A DNA stretch of 64,000 bases from Bretschneidera sinensis. Its lineage: Eukaryota > Streptophyta > Magnoliopsida > Brassicales > Akaniaceae. Position numbers and translations under genes: made by a program. Under the pieces are notes generated by a model that made no database searches, was not told where the DNA came from, and saw only the letters and a list, made by a program, of their open reading frames with translations. This document shows positions 23,796 to 36,400 of the stretch, one piece after another (positions within the stretch are counted from its first letter, which is position 1; each line of letters starts with the position of its first letter). The stretch lies in the NCBI GenBank assembly GCA_023935145.1, contig CM043705.1, positions 54,423,084 to 54,487,083 on the forward strand, read 5' to 3'.

Positions 23796-26700
23796 ATTTT
23801 GGTATCAAAGCCAGGTTGTATGATTCTGTAGACTACATAAAAAGTAAGAAAGTGGAAGATTAAAGTAAATTATAATGAACACTCTGAGGATGACACGTGG
23901 ACACGATCGAGCTTGAGTTAGAATTATTGATTTAAGAGGGCGTGGTAGGCCCACAATATTTTTGATAAGTCGAGGTTGAATCTGAATCTGTGGTTTCTAG
24001 AAGGGAACGTGTTGATAATATAATATTAGTAATATAATCGAGGTATGAGAGAATCTAAAGTTGAAAAAAATGAGCTAAGATAAGCTCTTACTCATGTTTT
24101 TGAGAAAATGAATGTATCAGATGATCGAATTGATAACTTATAGCATAGATAAGCAGACTAGAGCAGTGACTGATGTTGTTAATCCAGTAATGGTAGACAT
24201 TTAAAAAGGGAAAAAAGTGAGTTTATGCATGAGATGTAGAGAGATATAATTAAGTTAAATGCTTTGTGTTTTAAAGGATCTATTAACCCTTTACACCTGA
24301 GTTTCGGGAGAAACATGCAAGAGACATTATTTAGTATTTTACTAGTAATTGATAGATAGACGATTGCCTTTACTTCGTTTAAATTAGAAGGATAAATTTT
24401 AGAATGATTGAAGGATATTCTTTCCAGGTAAGTACAAATAATGATCGACCCTTAACCTGAAATAGGTTTAAGAAGATTTTTTTTTTGATAAATACTTTTC
24501 TTAGGCCTTTAGAACCCAACAAGATAGAGATATTATTTATTTGGGGTAAATGTGTTAACTGTGGCTCGATATGATAGCAAATTTATAGTTTTGTCAATGG
24601 TTGTACCAAAAATAGTAGATCAAGAGGAGAAGAAATGTAAGAGGTTCAAAGATGAACTATGTTTTATGGTTTGATCGAAACTATCTTACATGAGGCATAT
24701 GAATTATGTTAGATTGGTGGATATATTATTTCGGATCGAGAGAGATGTGATGGAGTTTAAAGGAAAGAGAAAAAATGGTTAAAGAGACTTAGACATAAAG
24801 GTTATAGAGGTAGTGATAGTATGAGTGTACAGGGTGAGAGACCACCCCAAATAAGGCATTCTTTGTTACTGAAAACTGAAGTACAGAGTCAGAGACAAAC
24901 AAAATCTGATACTTATGTATCTTAAAAATACTATTGGTGGGACCCTTAGATTTAGGAGACAGATTATGAAACTAAAAGTCATGATAGAGGAAGTAAGTAC
25001 ACCACTAAGTGGAAGTGATAATCTGATGTATGATTGGAATATAAAAATTTATTATAATTATATTCAGATAAAACGTTTATCCAGAATTTTCAAAATTGAA
25101 GTGCTTTATGTGCAGAGAAAACGGATATGTCAATATTGGTTGATCTTGATGCAACCTCTTTCTTTTGCATCCAGTATTCATATAAAGTCTATTGAAGTAT
25201 GTGTTAGTCTTTTGATGCAAAAATATTTTGTTGAAGTTTTCACTAAAGATGAAGTGATAATCATAAATGTTCACAAGGGTTGTGTGATTCGTATTATCGA
25301 CAAAAAAATCTGAAGTTGATTTATATTCTTTGGATATGATTGATTGTTCCAAAAAGAAGGTAGTGTTTAAAATGTGGACATAAGGAGCGTAACCTTCAGA
25401 GAGAACATAAAACACTCTTGAACTATCTCATTTTTTTCTGACCACTAGGAGATGGTTGAAGAAGAGTTGTGAGAAGTACTTGGCATACATAATGAATTCC
25501 AAAAAGGAAAATAGGAAGAAATCTTAGTGATGAAAGAATATTCTAATGTAATTCTTGATGAGTTGCCTAGATTACATCCCAGAAAAGAGATTAAATTCTT
25601 TATTGATGTGATACCAGGATCATCACATCTATTTAATAGCACCCTACTGAATGATGTCAGTTAAATCGAGAGAGTTGAATGTACCATTTTACGAATTTTT
25701 TTTGGATAAACCATTTATCGGACCTAATACATTTGGGGAGTCCCAGGTGTTGTTTGTGTAGAAGGAAGATGGAATGATAAGAGTGTGTATAGACCGCAGA
25801 TAGTCGAATAAAGACAAATATTTTTTGATAAATATATTATGTGAATAGTGCAAGAAGTGAGAGTATTTTCTAAGACAAATCTGATGTCAGATTATCACCA
25901 ATTGAAGATAGAGAAGGAAGACGTATCTAAGATTGTTTTTATGACATGTTATGGTCATAAGTTTCTTGTGATGATATTTGGATTGAATAATATTCCATAA
26001 ACATTCATGGACTGGATAAATAAAATGTTTGAACCATTTCTTGATAATCTTATGGTTGTGTTCATCGATAACATCTTGGTATATTTTAAGACTATGGAAG
26101 AGCAGGAAAAACATTTAGAAATTTTTGGGGAGACTTTGAGGAGAAAGAGATGGTATGATATAAGTTCTCTAAGCGTAAGGGTTGACGGAAGGAAATAACT
26201 TTCTTGGAACATGTAATGTCGAGGATAGCATAACAGATGATCTATAAAAAGTAGAGGCAATGTTAAGTTGGGAGAGACCAACTAATATGACTGAGATTAG
26301 AATCTTCTTGGGATAACTGGTTATTATAGAAGATCCTTTTAGAATTTTTGTTTTTTGTAATACGGTTAAATAGGCTGACCAGAGAAAAAAGTGAGATTTG
26401 TATGGTAACGAAAGTATGAGAAAAATATTCCAATTTCTAAAGGAGAAATTAACTACAGCTCTAGTACTGGTGTTTCCTTTTGGTGATGAAGGACTTGTGG
26501 TGTATAGTGCCATGTCACATCAATGATTGGGATATGTGCATCATAGGAAAGTTGTGAACCATACTTCTAGGCAATTGAAAATACATGATAGAAATTACCT
26601 TACTTATGACTTAGAGTTGGCTGTTATAGTGATTATTTAAAATATTGGAGATATCATCTGTATGGAGCCACTTGTGAGATAGTCATGGGTTATAAAAGTT

Positions 26701-28088
26701 GGACATACTTACCTAACCAGAGGGAGTTGAATTGGAGGCAAAGATGGCAGATGAAGTTGATTAGTAACGATGATTGTACAATTCATTATCATCTAGAAAA
26801 TGCGAAGATGATAATTGATACATTGAGTAGAAAATCTGCAAGAAAGTTAACTACTATTGGGAGTCCTTATATGAAATTAATGATAAATTTAAGAGAAATA
26901 AGAATGAATTTGAATATCAGTGATAGAGGATCATGGTTAATAAATATGATTGTACAGTCATCCATAATGAAATGTTGCAAGGTAGAGATAAAGAGATAGA
27001 AAAAGATTAAGCATTGAGTGCTTATTAGAAAGTAATATGAGTTTAAAAATTGAAGTGAGAGTATTTGAGTATTGGAACTTGGAAATTATGTTTCAAATAA
27101 TGCAAAGTTAAGAGAGGGGATAATGAGAAAGGTAACTGATGATGTAGATTCGATGCAACTAAGTAACAATAAGATGTACACAGGATTGAGACCAAAATCT
27201 GACGATCAGGATGGAAGAATGATGTAGCTGAGATTGTGAGGTTGTATGAAGTATCATTGGTCATAGTGTCAAATAAAGATGCTATATTGGGAAAGGATTT
27301 CAGAAAACTATAGGTATATAGTAGTAATTTAATATAATTTTCATGCTCATATTGGATTTTTTTTTAAAATACTATAAGATATGCTAAGGACAATGTGATG
27401 AATTTCTCAGTAAGTTGAGATGCTTACATGCCATTGATTGAAGTTGTTAATAATAATTAGTATCAAATTTGTATTGGGATGGCACTCATTGAGACATTGT
27501 ATGATAAGAGGTGTAGAACTCCTATATATTGGGAAGAAATGGAAGAGAAAAATATATCTGATTTATCTATTATTGAACTAACGATAGAGATGATCAAATT
27601 TGTTAGAGAGCACTGTAAAGTAGCTTAGAGTAGATCTCTTGAGTCTCAAGTAGGTGATAGGGTGTATTGAAAAAAATATCTCAATAAAAATGTGTATTGA
27701 GATTTAAACAGAAAATGAAAGTTGAATCCGAGGCATGTGGGACTCTATGAGATTGTTGAGAAAGTTGGATTAGTTGTGAGTAACCTGAATTTGCCTCCAG
27801 AATTAAAACATATTTACTTTTAAGAAAGTGTTTACATGATATTTCGAGCTAAGTTATAGAAATTCAGAAAGATTGGGTATACATACAAGTATCAATAAGG
27901 ATTTTAAAGAAAGGAACAAGTCTTGTATAATAAAGGAAATTGCATTAGTTTAAATGCTGTAGCGGAATAAGGATGTTGAAAAGATTACGCAAAAGTGTGA
28001 GACAATTATGAAGAAGTATTATTCACAATTGTTTCTGGAGCAAAGTAAAGAAATTTCGAGGACAAAATTTTTGTAAGGTGGGTAGAAT
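23796..28088 (+). pseudogene. Gypsy gag-pol relic
   Basis: The 4.3-kb interior can be followed only as fragments. Near 25775-26140 RT blocks appear in order: GMIRVCID, YHQLKI-like, MDWINKMFEPFLDN and VVFIDNILVYFKTMEEQEKHL, where the usual FIDDIL reads FIDN. RNase H pieces follow to about 26900 and integrase pieces (RCRTPIYWEEMEEK, KLNPRHVGLYEIVEKVG, LNLPPELKH) lie at 27440-27830. Frameshifts and stops occur every few dozen codons. No gag ORF survives. The whole is non-functional, a Ty3/Gypsy chromovirus-type pol by block order. Confidence 0.8.
28074..28088 (+). other. Gypsy polypurine tract
   Basis: The purine-rich AAGGTGGGTAGAA immediately precedes the 3' LTR at 28089, where plus-strand DNA synthesis would start. 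Confidence 0.7.
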
Positions 28089-30645
28089 TGTAATACCCGT
28101 ATTTGTAAAGTAAGGGTAAAGAAGTAAATTAATAAATATAGCATGAAATTAAAATTATATATTTTACGCAAAGGATATAGAATGGAACAAAATAATTCTT
28201 TAAAAAAAAAGATTTTTGGGACGTGGATGTTATTAAAGGATTTTTGGAAGTGGATGTCATTAAAAGATTTTTGGGACGTTGATGTCTTTAAAAACTTTTT
28301 GGAACATAAATGTTATAAAAAAAAAAAAAAATTTGATCTCACGTAAGAATGAGATCAAAAGAAAGAAAAGAAGAAAACAAAAGGTGGTGGAAATCATGCT
28401 TCCACCATTATCCATTTAGTGGAGACTTTTTTTTAAAAAAAAAAATGAGATAGTTAGGTGGGAGGCTTTTGAAGACTAAAAACGCGGAGGCTTATTTTTA
28501 AAAAAATAAATAAAGGTTGAAAGTTAGGTGGGAGGTGCAAGCAAGTTCTCATATATATGTATGTATAACTGAACGATTTCGTTTAGTTTTCTTTCAATTT
28601 CTTTTGTTTTTCTCAAAATATTTGGAAACCCAAAGAAAAGTCAAAAGAGCAAAATTTTGAAGGGATTTTCTGCGGAATTTTATAAAGGATCATAAGAAGC
28701 TATCAGTATTATGAGGTAATAGCAAAATATTTATTTTTGAATTTTTAGCATATATGAAATTCCCGGAGCTCAAAGCGAGAATTTTCGTAGGGAGTGGTTT
28801 ACGATGAATTTAAGAAATAATTAGAAATTTAATACAAATATTATGTCAGGTGTTGACTATTTACAACGACAGAAATTTCTGAGAAGAATCGGGAAAGGCA
28901 AGAAAGTGACCAACGGGTAGCTTTAAGTGCTACGGGGTGAGTTGAATTTACTTTTAGTAGTCTAAATAAAAATCAATTATTTTGGTGATATTATTATAAT
29001 TAATTATTAAAGTATGCTTGGGTGATAGATAAAAAATTGATTTATGGGTATGAAAGGAAATTTGGTCAGGTAGAAATATTTTTCGATGAGAAATGATATT
29101 TTTGAAAATCATAAGTTTATTTGAGAATAAAAGAAATAAATAAATTATTGATGAGATATATTGATGTTTTAATGTGAGTTATGATGAGATGAATTTTAGT
29201 AGATCTTGACAAATTTTAGTGGATGATTTGAGGTGAATTTTAGTAGATCTTGACAAATTTTGGTGGATGATTTGATATGAAATTTAGCGGATCTTGACAG
29301 ACTTTAATTGATTAATTGATGTGATTTGGGAAGAGAAGAATTTAGTTGAATTTTTATATAATTTGATAAAAATCTGGAAGATTGGATGTAAGAAATTTTA
29401 AAGAAACCTTGTTATATAAAATTTGTGGATAATTAGGATAGCCAAATTAAGTGGTTTGAATCTTTATATTGTTTTTATATTACTGTTTCATATCATTGTT
29501 CATGCACATATGCATTAAATAATATAACCGAAAGAACTGGGAAGGTAGCCAGTCTAATGAAATAACCGTGACAGCGGTATATGCTGGGATGAAAAATAAA
29601 GACCGTGACAGCCGGTATATGCTGGGATAAAAAGTGAAAACCGTGACAGCTGGTATATGCTGGAATTAACCGGGAAGGCAGCCGGTTTGATGAGAATAAA
29701 AGAACCGAGAGGGCAACCAGTCTAAGATAATAATAACCTGTCGACAGGTGGGAAGACGTTCCCATTATAATCATTTATGCATCTGCATCTGTTTTAATTA
29801 TCGTTGCATTTTTTTGAGATGTGGTATATTAATTGTGAATTAAATTATAGATGGCTGAGTCTCATAAAAAGAGACAGCTATAATGATGAGATTTTTGAGA
29901 TGATGAGATGTAATATATTAATTGTGAATTAAATTATAGATGGCTGAGTCTCATAAAAAGAGATAGCTGAGATTTTTGAGATGATGAGATGTTGTATATT
30001 AATTGTGAATTAAATTATAGATGGCTGGGTCTCATAAAAAGAGACAGCTATAATGATGAGATTTTTGAGATGCTGAGATGTGATACTTTTTGTGAATTTA
30101 ATTATAGAATGTTGAGTTTCATAGAAAGAGACAGTAGGGTGATAAGACTTATCTAAATGATGGATTTTTTTGATATGAATCTCATTACGAGGTAATTAGG
30201 AGATAATTGATAGTCTTAAGGTGAACCAATGATTGAGAAGAAGAGATTGATAATAGAAAGTTGTCATCAGGTTATGCAAAAAATGAATTTTAATATTAAT
30301 GGATTATTGATGGAGTTTGAAATACTTTCAGTAAATTTAATTCACTGAGCTTGTGAAGCTCACTCCTCACTGTACAATGATTTTCAGGTAGCAGGCTTGG
30401 CAAATAGTTTGATGAGTTGAGGTTCAGAAGAAATCATTTTCTGTAAGCTGCGTACGTGTCATCATCCTCAGACTAATGAGAAAATAAAATGAAAAATTTA
30501 TTTGTAACTCTTCATGCATTTTACAGATTGATGTAAAGTTTATTTGGTAATTTTTATTTTTACTGCTGCATATATTTGTCGTGCTGGGATTCTCAAAATG
30601 TGATGACACCGTTTCTGGGTGGCCAACCCGGGATGGGTCGTTACA
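28089..30645 (+). repeat. Gypsy 3' LTR
   Basis: A 2557-bp LTR, collinear with 21179-23795. It has three rather than four copies of the 38-bp CCGTGACAGC unit (29562-29675), which accounts for most of the length difference. Confidence 0.9.
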
Positions 30646-32575
30646 CTTTACCCATTCTTAAAATTTCAATAAAATGCCCACTAGATTTTTCAACATAAGC
30701 CAGGAATTTTTGAATGCATCACAAACTTCAAATTTATTTTTACAAAAATAAACCTATGTCTTTCTATTGAGATCATCAATGAAAGTAATAAAATACTTGT
30801 CACGTCCATTAGATGGAATCTCCATTAAGAATAAATTTGAATGCACAAGTTCAAGTAGTTTTTTTGACTCTCCAGACTTTTCCCTTTGAAAAGGTTTCTC
30901 TATGTTTTTTTTCCCAAAACACAGGACTCACAAACTCTATCTAGCATATCAATAAATGGCAAACCCGAAACCAAATTTCTACTAGTAAGAAATTTTATAC
31001 TACCAAAATTCAAGTGCCCAAGATGCATATCGACAACCACCAAAATAAAGTAAGGTAAATTCTCACAATTAATATTCAATGGAAATATGTGATTTTAAGT
31101 CATATTGACCTTTGTTATCAGTAATTTCTCGTCATCATTGATAGTACTTTCCTTATTGATATACACATCGTAACCTTTCTCTGCAAGTTGCCCAACAATC
31201 AAGAGATTTTGAAAAATTCTTAGCACATAGAAAACCTTAGAAATAAGATTGAGAGACCCATCCTTCAACCAAATGTTAATCTTTCCTATTCCATAATTGG
31301 TATTTTTATATTATTTTCAAGAGTCGCCTAAGAGCGATAGAAATCATCTAATTTTGAAAACATCTTATTTTTGCCACACATGTGATTGCTACCCGTATCC
31401 AAAAACCATTTATTCTTCTTTTCTTTCTCTATTTTATGACTCATCAACAACAAAGTTTCATCATTATTACCACTATTATTTGTTATTCTAAAGTGACACT
31501 CATGTTGATAATGACCATATCTCTTGCACTTGTGACACTAAATATTAGATTTGTCGCAATTTTGGATTCCAATCCGTGGTTACAACTCTGACTCTGCCTA
31601 AAATTTCTTCCTCGTCCGCCTATATTGTTTTGCATCTTTGACTTAATTCTGATTTATTCGATGAGTTGTCTTTTTCTTTCTTGAAACTCAATTGAACTTA
31701 CAAAGCTTCTTTAGATTTAGCTTATAATTTTTCATTCAAGCGTTGTTCATGAGCCTCTAATTATCATTGTAAATCATCAATGGTCATTGCATTAAGATCT
31801 AATTGGATTCCTTAATAGTTACCACAACATGCTCAAATCGCATTGTCAGAATCCGAAGAATTTTTTTAACAACCTACACATCTTGGATATCTTCGTTATT
31901 AGCTTTTATCTGGTTAACAATAGCTTGCATACGTATAAAATAATCAACAAAACTTTCATTATTTTTTTTTCCTCAAATGATACATAATAAAGATTTTGAA
32001 AAAACTTTTGGCTAAGTTTTATATTATTATTATTTATTATTATAAAAATTAATATACATATATATTGTCACAGCTAAAATTTTAAACTTCTTAAAAAAAG
32101 CTTTTGAATTTAAAATATAAATAAAAAATAATATATATTTTTAACATAATACAAAAATGATATTAAATATTCGCGCATTAAGTTTAAAATTGCCAACGAA
32201 CACAAGTAAAAGCCAACTTCTTAAGATGACCAGGAAGTGACCTAAAGATGGTTAAGAACACTACGAGTATCTACATAATGAAATTGAAAAAAAATGGGCT
32301 TATGATATTAGAAGCAGAAAATTAAGGGTGAAAAGACTCGCACATAGCATACATACAAATTTATGAGATTTGAAAGAAAAAAATTGCTCATTTAATTTTT
32401 ATTGATTGATTACTCACTTAATGTGTTAACTTTTATGTAGGGTTCTCAAATATAATTACTAGTAGAATGTGGATTACTAATAAAATAAATTAATTACTAT
32501 CACCGTGAATAGACTAACTAAACCTATTAGAAATAATCTAACAAATCCTAATTAATTTATAATTCTAACAATTTA

Positions 32576-33371
32576 CTTTATTATTATACAAACATGATGT
32601 CGTAAAACTCTCTAATTTAATTCGATTTCTTTTTTCGTTCAGAACGTTTAATTCAAATTTCATGAATTTAAAGATATAAATATTTTTTTTTAAGAATGTG
32701 ATAGTTTAGTACATATAAGTATCATTCCATGACTTTAAAATTGAAGTATTCTTTTGAAGTTAACGTGTATGTGATATTTTAATAAATTTTAATAAAAAAA
32801 TACGATAGTTTTGTAATAAAAAATTATCTATAAAAATAAAAAATTACATAAAAAAACAAAATTACTACTAAAGTATGTTAGGTAAACAACTGTAAGACTT
32901 TTTATATAGAGAAAAAAAAAAAAAGGTAGAGAAACATATTAGTGGAGGAAGTGGGCCTCATGAGGGTGTTAGTCACTTTGCAATCACTTCTTTCATTTCA
33001 AAGATAACTTAAGCACGTAGTGTATCCTAATTATCGACTGACAGAATGACTTGTAATTGCCTTAGGCCCTTTCCACATTACAAGATGCATCCACAAAACT
33101 TTTCATAGTAGAATCACTTTTAATGGCTCCTATTCTTTCATCGCCAATATATTTTTCGACTAAAATTTAAATTTTGGGATCATTTTTTTCTAAAAGAATG
33201 ATCTTTATTTTATTTTATATTTTCTTTCAATTTTCCTCGTGATTTTCATTACCTTTGAATTTTTCAAAACAAAACATAAATCAGTAAAAAAAAAAGTAAC
33301 AAAGTCATAGTCTAATTGGGAGAAATAGTGTTTTTTGATGGATAGAAGTAGGGAACCTTTTGTTCTAAAAA
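32576..33371. other. Intergenic and promoter region
   Basis: AT-rich spacer ending in the presumed promoter of the gene starting at 33492. No coding sequence is visible. Confidence 0.5.
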
Positions 33372-33372
33372 C

Positions 33373-33381
33373 GGCGCCAAA
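33373..33381. promoter_or_regulatory. Candidate E2F binding site
   Basis: GGCGCCAAA reads TTTGGCGCC on the other strand and fits the E2F consensus TTTSSCGC. It lies about 110 bp upstream of the ATG at 33492. Plant E2F sites mark S-phase genes; the assignment here is by motif only. Confidence 0.4.
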
Positions 33382-33491
33382 GCTTCCGTTTCACTGTCCC
33401 ATCTGAAAACGGCATCATTTTGATAATATGCTTGCAAGTCAGAACTCAGTACTCCTCTCACAGTGCTCTCATGCATTTTTCCACTCAGTCC

Positions 33492-36400
33492 ATGGAATCA
33501 AGCGTCCAGTTGCTCATCAGCAATAGCAAAGTAACAATTCGGGAAGTACTACCGTTCTTATCAAACAGGTGCGATAATAAACAACCACTTTGTTGGGTCA
33601 TTCATTGAAACATGGTGATACTGCCAAAATACACCTCTCCAACAAGAAGACGACACGTGGATCATCTTGACCCCAAGCTGCAAGGAGACACGCGGAAGAA
33701 TCAGGCTCGGACAGTTGGGCCTCCAGGTCATGACCGCCCTTCAGGGCATCATTGCCCCCCAGCTGGGTCTCCACGTCACCACCGCCCTCCAGGCCATCAT
33801 TACCCAACCAAGTTGGGACGTCAGGTCGTCAAACCGCCTTAACGCATAAATGACTTCAGAGCAAGCCAGCAAGGCAAAGCCCTAATGGACGGTCCCCAGC
33901 CACCTAGCTGGGCCTCCTAGGCATCATTACCCAACCCAGTTGGGACAACATATCACTGCCGCCCTAGGCCAAATGCCGCCTTCGAAGCCCTATAAAAAGG
34001 GTCAGGTATACACTCCAAACCCGAACTTTTTGCTCAACTGCAAAAGGGAGCGCTCATCCCCTACATATTTTTGCTCTGACTCTAACTAAAGCTTCGGAGC
34101 ATCCTCGGAGGCACCCCCTCCGGCGACCCCCTAGCTCACCTTCCTCTCCCTGTGCAGATACGTCTGGGTCCTAGCCTCCAGCTCAACACAACACATTTTT
34201 GGCATCAACAGATTGGCGCCGTCCGTGGGAAACCACCATCTCTCGCTGGCAGTAACAGCGAAGAAGTTTAAAGAACTCATCTGTTGTCATGCCGCCCAAA
34301 TCCACCACCAAGGATGCGGGTTAAAGAGCAGTAGGGGCCAGTACTCATACCCCTCTGTTTAGGTCAAGGTCCTTATCCGTAGTGCGCACGCCCCTGTCCG
34401 AACTCTCGTATAGCGCACACAGCTAGGCACTGTAGTGCGCACACCCCTATCCGAACTCTCGTATAGCGCACACAGCTAAGCACTGTAGTGCGCACGCCCC
34501 TGTCCGAACTCTCGTATAGCGCACACAGCTAAGCACTGTAGTGCGCACGCCCCTGTCCGAACTCTCGTATAGCGCACACAGCTAAGCACTGTAGTGTGCA
34601 CGCCCCTGTCCGAACTCTCGTATAGCGCACACAGCTAGGCACTGTAGTGCGCACGCCCCTGTCCGAACTCTCGTATAGCGCACACGGCTAAGCACTATAG
34701 TGCGCACGCCCCTGTCCGAACTCTCGCATAGCGCACACGGCTAAGCATCAGTGCGCACACCCCTTTCTGAGACAAAGCAATGCACTCCTCGAACGGGGTC
34801 CAACGTTAATATACACTAATGCACACTGGCCGAGCATCCATGCGCACGACCAAATTAAGTTGCGCACACCCAAGGTCCGACCCAGTCCTCGGCCTCGGCC
34901 ACAAGCTCTAAGATCCGAGCAGATGGATTGCTCTATCTGTCCTCGGACTCGTCCCTCAAAGGCCATGTCCTCGGCCTCGGCCTCGACCCACTGTCCTCGG
35001 CCTCGGCCACAAGCTCTAAGATCCGAGCAGATGGATTGCTCTATCTGTCCTCGGACTCGTCCCTCAAAGGCCATGTCCTCGGCCTCGGCCTCGACCCACT
35101 GTCCTCGGCCTCGGCCACAAGCTCTAAGATCCGAGCAGATGGATTGCTCTATCTGTCCTCGGACTCGTCCCTCAAAGGCCATGTCCTCGGCCTCGGCCTC
35201 GACCCACTGTCCTCGGCCTCGGCCACAAGCTCTAAGATCCGAGCAGATGGATTGCTCTATCTGTCCTCGGACTCGTCCCTCAAAGGTCATGTCCTCGGCC
35301 TCGGCCTCGACCCACTGTCCTCGGCCTCGACCCAGTCCTCGGCCTCGACCCAGTCCTCGGCCTCGATCCAGTCCCCGGCCTCGACCCAGTCCTCGGCCTC
35401 GACCCAGTCCTCGGTCTCGACCCACTGTCCTCGGCCTCGACCCAGTCCTCGGCCTCGGCCTCGACCCAGTCCTCGGCCTCGGCCTCGACCCACTGTCCTC
35501 GGCCTCGGCCACAAGCTCTAAGATCCGAGCAGATGGATTGCTCTATCTGTCCTCGGACTCATCCCTCAAAGGCCATGTCCTCGGCCTCGGCATCGATCCA
35601 GTCCTCGGCCTCGATCCAGTCCTCGGCCTCGACCCAGTCCTCGGCCTCGACCCAGTCCTGGCCTCGACCCAGTCCTCGGCCTCGACCCACTGTCCTCGGC
35701 CTCGACCCACTGTCCTCGGCCTCGGCCACAAGCTCTAAGATCCGAGCAGATGGATTGCTCTATCTGTCCTCGGACTCGTCCCTCAAAGGCCATGTCCTCG
35801 GCCTCGGCCTCGACCCACTGTCCTCGGCCTCGGCCACAAGCTCTAAGATCCGAGCAGATGGATTGCTCTATCTGTCCTCGGACTCGTCCCTCAAAGGCCA
35901 TGTCCTCGGCCTCGGCCTCGACCCACTGTCCTCGGCCTCGGCCACAAGCTCTAAGATCCGAGCAGATGGATTGCTCTATCTGTCCTCGGACTCGTCCCTC
36001 AAAGGCCATGTCCTCGGCCTCGGCATCGATCCAGTCCTCGGCCTCGATCCAGTCCTCGGCCTCAACCCAGTCCTCGGCCTCGACCCAGTCCTGGCCTCGA
36101 CCCAGTCCTCGGCCTCGACCCAGTCCTCGGCCTCGACCCACTGTCCTCGGCCTCGACCCACTGTCCTCGGCCTCGGCCACAAGCTCTAAGATCCGAGCAG
36201 ATGGATTGCTCTATCTGTCCTCGGACTCGTCCCTCAAAGGCCATGTCCTCGGCCTCGGCCTCGACCCACTGTCCTCGGCCTCGGCCGCAAGCTCTAAGAT
36301 CCGAGCAGATGGATTGCTCTATCTGTCCTCGGAATCGTCCCTCAAAGGTCATGTCCTCGGCCTCGGCCTCGACCCACTGTCCTCGGCCTCGACCCAGTCC

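Larger units (their letters stand above)
21179..30645 (+). mobile_element. Chromovirus-like Gypsy retrotransposon
   Basis: LTRs at 21179-23795 and 28089-30645 start TGTAATACC and end GGGTCGTTACA. The target duplication is CTTTA (21174-21178 and 30646-30650). The primer site TTTTGGTATCAAAGCC follows the 5' LTR, one base off the usual Met-tRNA complement. The end of the interior, ATTTCGAGGACAAAATTT then GTAAGGTGGGTAGAAT, is the usual polypurine region of Tekay/Del-type chromoviruses. The insertion lies inside the integrase region of the older Copia. The LTRs remain very similar, whereas the interior is full of stops. Confidence 0.92.
18704..32575 (-). mobile_element. Decayed Copia element hosting two later insertions
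   Basis: Minus-strand Copia relics lie on both sides of a Gypsy insertion. Right part (31965-30646): gag (NESFVDYFIRMQAIVNQIKA), a zinc-knuckle remnant near 31500, a protease-like block near 31390 and integrase start (YVEKSSGHFIEILRMGK). Left part (21178-19620): rest of integrase (KPSIGYLKVFG block) and the integrase-RT linker with EEIHQIEKNNTCELITLP; most RT and RNase H is deleted. An LTR-like segment starting TGTTAGAATTATAAA (minus strand) occurs at 19145-19334, 19408-19595 and 32385-32575. The first and third copies are followed by about 400 bp of shared leader sequence to 18704 and 31971. The outer ends are therefore approximate and the left end is rearranged. Confidence 0.65.

Noticed and set aside
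24915..25313. 132-codon ORF in the Gypsy interior
   Set aside because: No Gypsy or host motif could be read; it lies between decayed gag and RT and is best seen as relic sequence.
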